Shown here piece by piece: positions 61,301 through 64,000 of a DNA stretch of 64,000 nt; positions within the stretch are counted from its first letter, which is position 1; every line of letters begins with the position of its first letter. Under the pieces are notes generated by a model. That model was not told the DNA's origin, searched no databases, and was given only the letters and a program-made list of their open reading frames with translations. The DNA is taken from contig CM024176.1 of NCBI GenBank assembly GCA_013433145.1, positions 7,364,520-7,428,519 of the forward strand. The letters run 5' to 3'. The stretch comes from Ascaris suum. Lineage: Eukaryota > Nematoda > Chromadorea > Rhabditida > Ascarididae. The translations under genes and the position numbers were made by a program.

Positions 61301-63850
61301 GTGAATGCAAGCACTGCATAACGTCACTACGGATGACTGTGATACAGTGCTACTTTGACGCTCGTGAGATACTTAAGAACTGAATGCAGGAGTGCGAGCT
61401 TTTTCAGGTGAGACCAACAGATGCAGGATAATTTGTTATACTATGAAGCTTCCAGAATTTCGTATTTGTAAGCATCATTACTACATGCCATGCCTGCAAG
61501 TATGTATGTCAACACTGAGATTACCAAATATGACAGCTGTCGCTATATAATGAAGCCCATTGCGAGCTTCTAACTTGATCCATAAACGTCGCAAGGGATT
61601 GTGAGCAGTTTATAAGTGCGTAAAAATTTGCACATATTTTGCATCGGTTGAGTTTCCATTTCACGCTACTCGGGTCAGAAAAAATTGCTTTCCGGGTGAT
61701 TTGCGTGGATGGTCGGAAAAGCTAAAATATGAACGCATTATTCTTTGTATTTTATTGCTTACAGCAAACAAAAGTGGTTTTGTTTACCTGAGCGAAATAA
61801 GAAGGAGTAGATCATTGTAATTCTCTAATACAGTGCTCCAACATAAAAACAAAGGGGTAATTTTTGCTGTCGTATGACGAAATCTGCAGAACATTATTTC
61901 CAGGACATTTTTTCATTTGTATAGCAGATTGGTCAGATGGATAAGGTTATAAAAAGCGCACATCTTAGCAGCACTTTGTGAAGCAGTCTCGTTCGTCCTA
62001 AAATGGATTTACTGTTTATGCATCGATCTGTTCATTTCTCAAAGCTGCCTGCATCAAATTGCAGGAGAAGGGCATTTTGAAAATGCTGGTGTGGTAATGA
62101 GGAGGTGCCGAGGAATGCTCATTACAGCTCTTGCAGTTGAAATGTTATGGACTGTCCGTTATAGCTACTGCGCTACCGTTATTGTCCTCATACAGTCCTA
62201 TTGTCGTCTATTATGCTTACCAGCTTGAATTTATGACTTTTTTGATGCCGGTGGATCGTTTCTACTGCTGGAATATATGAAAAAGCGCATTATGGAAGCG
62301 TCGTATGGAGCTAAATTGTATATCGCAGAAACCTTTTATACATATAGGTGAAAGTTAAAGTTTCTTAACCCCTTTACGTGTGTCGAAATAAAATCGCGTT
62401 GCATAGCATAATCATTCTTTTTTTTTTTTCAGATGCATTCACATACAACGGCTAGTTGATTACATTATAATTTCTTTATGCCGTAAATAGCGTTTTTCCT
62501 TCAATGCAGGCGCATTGAACCTAGAAACTTCCTCGAGCAATTACCACAACACTTAGAAATAGGACTCGGTTGCAGTCACAATCCTCTTCTCAGGTGCACA
62601 TTTTTTCTTTTGATCCGAAAATGCTAAAGTTTTAAATAATGTACGGTGAATTTTCACCTATGAAAATAGCGACTGAAGTGAAGTGAAAGAAATGGAACAC
62701 GGTAAAGATCAAAACTATATGAACATGTGCATCTCTAGTGTAAAGTGATGCTCGGCAGTGGAAAAGATTGACGCCACGACGATATTGCTCCAGAAAATAC
62801 TACACTTCGAAGTCGAGGCACATCTATGCCTAGCAGTATTTTTATCGGCATCAGTCTGCTTAAGCAACATTCTGTTTCGTGCAGATTTTTGTTACTGTCT
62901 CGATTAAGGAGCATTTTCAACGCCTCACGTCGAACAAAAGCTTCTTGTGAAAACAAACTTCGAAATTGCGAAAACCTACGTAGATCATCATCGAGTAATA
63001 TCTTTGACGAAGATTGTGCAGAACAGAGGCATCGTTGAGGAACGTTAAATTCGCCATATCTTCAGTTTTTTCAAATTTAGGAGGATTCATCTGCTGTACG
63101 TCGTCCTTTTTCATTGTTTTCTGAAACTCAATTATTTCTTCAGTGAAATGAGGTGAATCTTGCGACGCGAAATGCAATATAATGTGTGCAATATGATAGA
63201 TTTCTGCACATGTGAGAATGTCTTCGAGTGCTGCAATTCATCTCTGTATTGCAGAATTACGAAAGAAACGAATGTTTTAACAAATTGAAGGCCCTTTCGA
63301 GTAAGCAAGTAAATAGGGTGAACATTTACCCAGTTGTCATCTCGGTTGTGTCCATAACCAAATACACAATGTTCGGATTTGATTTTTCAGGCATAATATA
63401 TGCGAAAAATTATATTAGACTACAGAGGAAATGGAAACGCCTAAGGTCGAGCTGAGATTATGGCGCGCGCATATTCATCTATTTCCTAAATGTCGCTTCC
63501 GCTCCAGACTATTATTGAAATTTTGAGGTGCTGTTATCACTTTCAGAGGGATTTTCCCACCCACCAGGATCGCATTCGATCATGTAGCTCCCAGATGAAG
63601 TACATCCTTCTTTCTTGAATCTATGCAACCGTTACACTTCTTATTCTATGTGTTTTTATTCTATGTAGTGCCGCTCATATTGAGGTCATCTAAAAACAAA
63701 TGTGGCAGAAACCTCGGCTCCCTTGCTAGTGACAACGACGATTGTATCTCCCTTGGCGCTCTTGATTTCAGCAGCAATAAAGCCTTCATGAGGATCGGAA
63801 ATCCATACGTTCTTCTTTGAGTCGAACTTCTTCGTTGTTGCAGCAAGAAG
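28143..63850 (-). CDS. Muscle (class II) myosin heavy chain, 40 visible exons, 5' end outside window
   Basis: Actin-based motor heavy chain of muscle thick filaments. Forty coding exons, placed by homology and splice phase, join without any frame conflict into 1,931 codons; nematode muscle myosin heavy chains are about 1,940-1,970 residues. Only the first coding exon (about 30 residues) is missing. Residue positions in the exon entries below count from the first visible codon. Order: SH3-like domain (1-46), motor with P-loop GESGAGKT, switch [11 protein letters not shown], switch II DIAGFE and the SH1/SH2 helix region (to ~745), converter and two IQ motifs (~745-836), then a rod of over 1,000 residues without the long glycine/proline-rich tail seen in non-muscle forms. 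The rod sequence is nearest in my memory to UNC-54/MYO proteins; I cannot say which paralogue. Introns range from 77 to 4,097 bp. Oddities: one GC-AG intron, seven AAG/GAG acceptors, and a possible loop-2 micro-exon. Confidence 0.97.
28710..28991 (-). CDS. Myosin heavy chain exon 39: assembly-competence region of the rod
   Basis: The largest exon (94 codons): [20 protein letters not shown] then [39 protein letters not shown] and [12 protein letters not shown]. This C-terminal rod block mediates filament assembly in sarcomeric myosins. Acceptor ACAG, donor GTAAGT. Confidence 0.98.
29594..29761 (-). CDS. Myosin heavy chain exon 38: rod
   Basis: 56 codons [20 protein letters not shown] then [20 protein letters not shown] and [19 protein letters not shown]-[M/I]-x-D-A-[A/T]-R-[M/L]-A-E-E-L is invariant. 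Acceptor TTTCAG, donor GTTAAT. Confidence 0.98.
30500..30622 (-). CDS. Myosin heavy chain exon 37: rod
   Basis: 41 codons [20 protein letters not shown] then [20 protein letters not shown] ending D. A-E-R-A-R-[K/R]-Q-A-E and K-R-K-L-E are conserved anchors. Acceptor TTTCAG, donor GTTAGT. Confidence 0.97.
30623..32779 (-). other. 2.2-kb intron of the myosin gene with unassigned open frames
   Basis: Three overlapping minus-strand open frames (31,588-31,857; 31,421-31,675; 31,225-31,467) follow one another with frame changes, as a decayed coding sequence might. No domain was recognised and antisense frames are also open, so it may be chance. Confidence 0.5.
32780..32899 (-). CDS. Myosin heavy chain exon 36: rod
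   Basis: 40 codons [20 protein letters not shown] then [24 protein letters not shown] before V-E-E-E-Q fixes the acceptor as ATTAAG (an AAG acceptor). Donor GTTCAT. Confidence 0.96.
34007..34099 (-). CDS. Myosin heavy chain exon 35: rod
   Basis: 31 codons [20 protein letters not shown] then [24 protein letters not shown] is invariant in muscle myosin. Acceptor TTTCAG, donor GTAAAG. Confidence 0.98.
34177..34251 (-). CDS. Myosin heavy chain exon 34: rod (25 codons)
   Basis: [20 protein letters not shown] ending ESDIN. Acceptor TTTCAG, donor GTAAAC. It is followed by a 77-bp intron, the shortest in the gene. Confidence 0.98.
34798..34968 (-). CDS. Myosin heavy chain exon 33: rod
   Basis: 57 codons [20 protein letters not shown] then [20 protein letters not shown] and [17 protein letters not shown]. 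It is nearly identical to the nematode consensus. Acceptor TTTTAG, donor GTTGGC. Confidence 0.98.
35525..35665 (-). CDS. Myosin heavy chain exon 32: rod (light meromyosin)
   Basis: 47 codons [20 protein letters not shown] then [20 protein letters not shown] and MEKEELQ. R-R-E-N-K ... D-L-x-D-Q-[L/I]-G-E-G-G is diagnostic of muscle myosin light meromyosin. Acceptor TTGCAG, donor GTATGT. Confidence 0.98.
36375..36396. repeat. Poly-C tract (22 C)
   Basis: Twenty-two consecutive cytosines on the + strand (G on the sense strand of the myosin gene), in the 1.5-kb intron between exons 31 and 32. It makes the overlapping + strand frame 36,240-36,695 read as a run of prolines; that frame is an artefact. 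Confidence 0.95.
37170..37349 (-). CDS. Myosin heavy chain exon 31: rod
   Basis: 60 codons [20 protein letters not shown] then [20 protein letters not shown], ending GNLDEAAEQ. The next exon begins MEAVRREN, so the donor must be GTCGCT, a weak match beyond the GT. K-K-Q-K-x-F-D-K-I-I is invariant. Acceptor TTTCAG. Confidence 0.95.
37718..37850 (-). CDS. Myosin heavy chain exon 30: rod
   Basis: [20 protein letters not shown] then [20 protein letters not shown] and EADR. Acceptor TTTCAG, donor GTAAGA. Phase 2 in, 0 out. Confidence 0.97.
38147..38164. repeat. Poly-G tract (18 G)
   Basis: Eighteen consecutive guanines on the + strand within a longer purine-rich stretch (38,040-38,170), in the intron between exons 29 and 30. 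Confidence 0.95.
38768..38940 (-). CDS. Myosin heavy chain exon 29: rod
   Basis: [20 protein letters not shown] then [20 protein letters not shown] and [18 protein letters not shown]-[R/K]-A-R-[Y/F]-E-G-E-G is a strongly conserved rod block. The acceptor is TTTTGAG, a GAG acceptor; donor GTAATC, phase 2 out. Confidence 0.96.
39450..39579 (-). CDS. Myosin heavy chain exon 28: rod
   Basis: [20 protein letters not shown] then [20 protein letters not shown] and AAQ. The [L/I]-E-D-A-E-S anchor and the split Arg fix the acceptor as TTTAAG (an AAG acceptor). Donor GTTCTC. Confidence 0.96.
40241..40353 (-). CDS. Myosin heavy chain exon 27: rod
   Basis: [20 protein letters not shown] then [17 protein letters not shown]. 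Acceptor CTGCAG, donor GTTAGT, phase 2 out (the Arg is split with the next exon). Confidence 0.97.
40866..40971 (-). CDS. Myosin heavy chain exon 26: rod
   Basis: [20 protein letters not shown] then [15 protein letters not shown]. Acceptor TACCAG, donor GTTGGC. Phase 2 in, 0 out. Confidence 0.96.
40972..42461 (-). other. 1.5-kb intron of the myosin gene
   Basis: AT-rich, with only short random open frames. No alternative myosin exon is visible. Confidence 0.8.
42462..42574 (-). CDS. Myosin heavy chain exon 25: rod
   Basis: [20 protein letters not shown] then [17 protein letters not shown]. Spacing from KLRRDL to LRKKH (18 residues with UNC-54) puts the acceptor at GTTGAG, a GAG acceptor. 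Donor GTAAGC, phase 2 out. Confidence 0.93.
42829..42969 (-). CDS. Myosin heavy chain exon 24: rod
   Basis: 47 codons [20 protein letters not shown] then [20 protein letters not shown] and AKLRRDL; the [21 protein letters not shown] block is diagnostic. Acceptor TTTTAG, donor GTATGC. Confidence 0.98.
43113..43127. repeat. Poly-G tract (15 G)
   Basis: Uninterrupted 15-base G run on the + strand (C run in the sense of the myosin transcript), in the 837-bp intron between exons 23 and 24. Confidence 0.95.
43475..43526. repeat. Short tandem repeat (2 x 26 bp) in a myosin intron
   Basis: Two nearly identical 26-bp units, each containing two ttaagta boxes, giving four ttaagta copies at 43,475, 43,489, 43,501 and 43,515. 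It lies in the intron between exons 23 and 24. Confidence 0.85.
43807..43954 (-). CDS. Myosin heavy chain exon 23: rod
   Basis: [20 protein letters not shown] then [20 protein letters not shown] and [14 protein letters not shown] ... K-L-Q-R-Q-I-K is invariant in muscle rods. Acceptor TTTTAG, donor GTATTT. Confidence 0.97.
44410..44651 (-). CDS. Myosin heavy chain exon 22: rod
   Basis: [20 protein letters not shown] then [20 protein letters not shown] and onward to ESENALKK. The position corresponding to I-N-R-K-L fixes the acceptor as CATTAAG (an AAG acceptor). Donor GTAAGT, phase 2 out. Confidence 0.96.
44845..44910 (-). CDS. Myosin heavy chain exon 21: rod (22 codons)
   Basis: Short exon [20 protein letters not shown] ending EE. 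It is required to connect IRSLQ with the next exon's NRKLMEE. Acceptor TTCCAG, donor GTACTG. Confidence 0.97.
45362..45544 (-). CDS. Myosin heavy chain exon 20: rod
   Basis: 61 codons [20 protein letters not shown] through [14 protein letters not shown]. The KDHQIRSLQ string is conserved in nematode myosin rods. Acceptor TTGCAG, donor GTAGGA, phase 0. Confidence 0.97.
45767..45985 (-). CDS. Myosin heavy chain exon 19: start of subfragment-2 rod
   Basis: 73 codons from [20 protein letters not shown] to [12 protein letters not shown], a heptad coiled coil. The length from VKP to EEKLRK matches UNC-54 exactly (29 residues), which fixes the acceptor as GTTAAG, an AAG acceptor. Donor GTGCTC. Confidence 0.95.
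46413..46524 (-). CDS. Myosin heavy chain exon 18: second IQ motif and head-rod junction
   Basis: [20 protein letters not shown] then [30 protein letters not shown] is the regulatory light chain IQ site; W-x-W-F-K-L-Y is the hook before the rod. Acceptor TTTCAG, donor GTTTTA. Confidence 0.98.
46525..48239 (-). other. 1.7-kb intron between the two IQ-motif exons
   Basis: AT-rich; no duplicated exon and no recognisable second gene inside. The adjoining intron 48,377-49,723 (1.35 kb) is likewise empty apart from short random frames. Confidence 0.8.
48240..48376 (-). CDS. Myosin heavy chain exon 17: converter end and first IQ motif
   Basis: [20 protein letters not shown] then [20 protein letters not shown] and RRVQE. 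The segment [15 protein letters not shown] fits the first IQ (essential light chain) site, though the first IQ of muscle myosins is poorly conserved. Acceptor TTTAG, donor GTTAGT; phase 2 out. Confidence 0.97.
49724..49853 (-). CDS. Myosin heavy chain exon 16: converter, ends at a GC donor
   Basis: [20 protein letters not shown] then [17 protein letters not shown] and QTGLEK. The next exon begins VFFKAG, so the splice must fall right after GAGAAG, where the intron starts GCTAGT: a GC-AG intron. The usual Thr of G-x-T-K-V-F-F is Glu here. Acceptor TTCCAG. Confidence 0.95.
50541..50658 (-). CDS. Myosin heavy chain exon 15: SH1/SH2 region
   Basis: [20 protein letters not shown] then [18 protein letters not shown]. 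The two reactive cysteines (SH2 in LTCNGV, SH1 in IRICRKGF) are both present. Acceptor TTTTAG, donor GTATTC; phase 2 out. Confidence 0.98.
51029..51190 (-). CDS. Myosin heavy chain exon 14: loop 2 and actin-binding helix
   Basis: [20 protein letters not shown] is the lysine/glycine-rich actin-binding loop 2, followed by [20 protein letters not shown] and [13 protein letters not shown]. Acceptor TTGCAG, donor GTACGC; phase 1 in and out. With this acceptor, loop 2 has the same length as in UNC-54. Confidence 0.96.
51421..51437 (-). other. Candidate 17-nt alternative micro-exon in loop 2
   Basis: Within the intron between exons 13 and 14 lies ATAG, then 17 bases, then a perfect GTAAGT donor. 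Its inclusion would add residues KIKETE. The frame is kept if the next exon is entered at the AAG acceptor ending at 51,186 instead of the CAG ending at 51,191. This is a sequence-based guess with no expression evidence. Confidence 0.3.
51626..51812 (-). CDS. Myosin heavy chain exon 13: lower 50K domain to loop 2
   Basis: [20 protein letters not shown] then [17 protein letters not shown], ending [15 protein letters not shown] at the start of loop 2. Acceptor TTTCAG, donor GTAAGT; one base carried over. The donor flank (gtaagtggcaaat) is repeated at a possible micro-exon 200 bp downstream. Confidence 0.97.
52699..52839 (-). CDS. Myosin heavy chain exon 12: lower 50K domain
   Basis: 47 codons [20 protein letters not shown] then [20 protein letters not shown] ending PPKGKQ. 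The MLDEEC box is part of the actin-binding lower 50K domain. Acceptor TCTAG, donor GTAAAC. Confidence 0.98.
53421..53591 (-). CDS. Myosin heavy chain exon 11: relay helix
   Basis: 57 codons starting [20 protein letters not shown] and [17 protein letters not shown], the relay helix that couples switch II to the converter. Ends ACVELIEK with donor GTTCTC. Phase 0 at both ends. Confidence 0.98.
54109..54261 (-). CDS. Myosin heavy chain exon 10: switch II
   Basis: 51 codons from [20 protein letters not shown] to [21 protein letters not shown] is switch II, which closes on the gamma-phosphate during hydrolysis. Acceptor TTATAG, donor GTGAGA, phase 0 at both ends. Confidence 0.98.
54675..54793 (-). 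CDS. Myosin heavy chain exon 9
   Basis: [20 protein letters not shown] then [20 protein letters not shown]. This covers the upper 50K region including the GxEWVxKGQN strand. Acceptor TTGCAG, donor GTGAGC; ends in phase 0. Confidence 0.97.
55223..55361 (-). CDS. Myosin heavy chain exon 8
   Basis: [20 protein letters not shown] then [20 protein letters not shown]; the [18 protein letters not shown] stretch is diagnostic of class II muscle myosin. Acceptor TATAG, donor GTGAGA, phase 1 out. Confidence 0.97.
56064..56167 (-). CDS. Myosin heavy chain exon 7
   Basis: 35 codons including the split Glu: [16 protein letters not shown] then [18 protein letters not shown]. Acceptor TTTCAG, donor GTAAGA. 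The isoform-variable D-K-[E/x]-E-[M/x]-x-x-T-D stretch is recognisable. Confidence 0.94.
56768..56866 (-). CDS. Myosin heavy chain exon 6
   Basis: Encodes [20 protein letters not shown] then [12 protein letters not shown], the conserved segment following switch I. Acceptor TTTGCAG, donor GTAAGT; phase 1 in and out. Confidence 0.97.
57241..57428 (-). CDS. Myosin heavy chain exon 5: loop 1 and switch I
   Basis: Starts in loop 1 ([18 protein letters not shown]) and runs through [20 protein letters not shown] and FGKFVRVHF, the switch I nucleotide-sensing loop. Phase 2 in, phase 1 out; donor GTTACG. Confidence 0.98.
58054..58165 (-). CDS. Myosin heavy chain exon 4: P-loop
   Basis: Contains [20 protein letters not shown], the Walker A nucleotide-binding loop, then [14 protein letters not shown]. 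Acceptor AATAG, donor GTATGC; phase 1 in, phase 2 out. Residues about 146-182. Confidence 0.98.
58726..58882 (-). CDS. Myosin heavy chain exon 3: motor core
   Basis: Begins [20 protein letters not shown] and continues to [21 protein letters not shown], all near-invariant in muscle myosins. Ends in phase 1 (one base carried over) with donor GTAAGA-type sequence. Confidence 0.97.
58883..62979 (-). other. Largest intron of the myosin gene (4.1 kb)
   Basis: Separates the exon ending MMIY from that beginning TYSGLF. Nothing in it matches a missing myosin segment, because the protein is continuous across the splice. It holds an unrecognised + strand open frame (59,395-59,766, 123 codons) and other short frames. 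As a large intron near the 5' end it could carry muscle enhancers, but I see no specific site. Confidence 0.85.
62980..63120 (-). CDS. Myosin heavy chain exon 2
   Basis: 47 codons, phase 0. Contains [19 protein letters not shown] and [18 protein letters not shown], the highly conserved entry to the motor core. Acceptor TTTCAG; donor GTAGGT directly after MMIY, which joins TYSGLF of the next exon. Confidence 0.97.
63713..63850 (-). CDS. Myosin heavy chain exon 1 (first visible): SH3-like N-terminal subdomain
   Basis: 46 codons, phase 0 at both ends. Begins [16 protein letters not shown] and ends TSKGAE; KKNVWI and the following acidic-aromatic stretch are the hallmark of the N-terminal SH3-like barrel of muscle myosin. 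Acceptor TTTTCAG, donor GTTTCT. The true start-codon exon lies beyond 64,000: no suitable methionine precedes the acceptor in frame. Confidence 0.93.
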
Positions 63851-64000
63851 CTGAAAATAACGCATATTTACACCTCCTTGTTCTATTTGAGTTCATGATA
63901 ATATCTCGCATAATGAGGTTCAACATCTTCTGTCACCGAGCATAGCAATTGCGAGGTGCTTAGCTTTGCATGAGCTGATATTAATAAGCGATCACCTCTT

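Overview
The window looks like nuclear DNA of a nematode. It is AT-rich, introns mostly end in TTTCAG or TTTTAG, and the one clearly identifiable gene is a muscle (class II) myosin heavy chain very close to the nematode UNC-54/MYO family. Coding density is low and introns are long (most 350-900 bp), which suits a parasitic (perhaps strongylid-like) nematode better than Caenorhabditis. The species assignment is inference only.

Layout. From 1 to about 12,480 I find no gene I can defend, only a short Walker-A-like relic near 5,077-5,480. From about 12,480 to 16,623 (+ strand) lies a decayed BEL/Pao-type LTR retrotransposon: gag, zinc knuckles, aspartic protease, reverse transcriptase, RNase H and integrase follow in the correct order but are split by stops and frameshifts. 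Key catalytic residues are altered (YVDN instead of YVDD; DVG instead of D[S/T]G) and part of the integrase core is missing. From 16,624 to 28,142 there is no recognisable gene. This stretch holds a roughly 750-bp degenerate CA-rich tract (about 21,985-22,745), a perfect 10-bp hairpin (22,811-22,848) and a G-quadruplex-type motif (24,032-24,054).

From 28,143 to 63,850 (- strand) one muscle myosin heavy chain gene fills the rest of the window. I could place 40 coding exons with consistent phase, giving 1,931 codons. Only the first coding exon (about 30 residues) is missing, beyond base 64,000. The motor domain is complete from the SH3-like subdomain onward (P-loop, switch I, switch II, relay, loop 2, SH1/SH2 region), followed by the converter, two IQ motifs and the full coiled-coil rod.

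The most interesting signals lie inside this gene. Seven of 40 acceptors are AAG or GAG rather than CAG/TAG. One intron is GC-AG. A 17-nt micro-exon candidate in loop 2 keeps the frame only if paired with an alternative AAG acceptor. A perfect GTGAGT donor sits just before the apparent stop codon. The normally conserved Thr of the G-x-T-K-V-F-F motif is Glu. Three of the four long G/C homopolymer tracts in the window lie in its introns.
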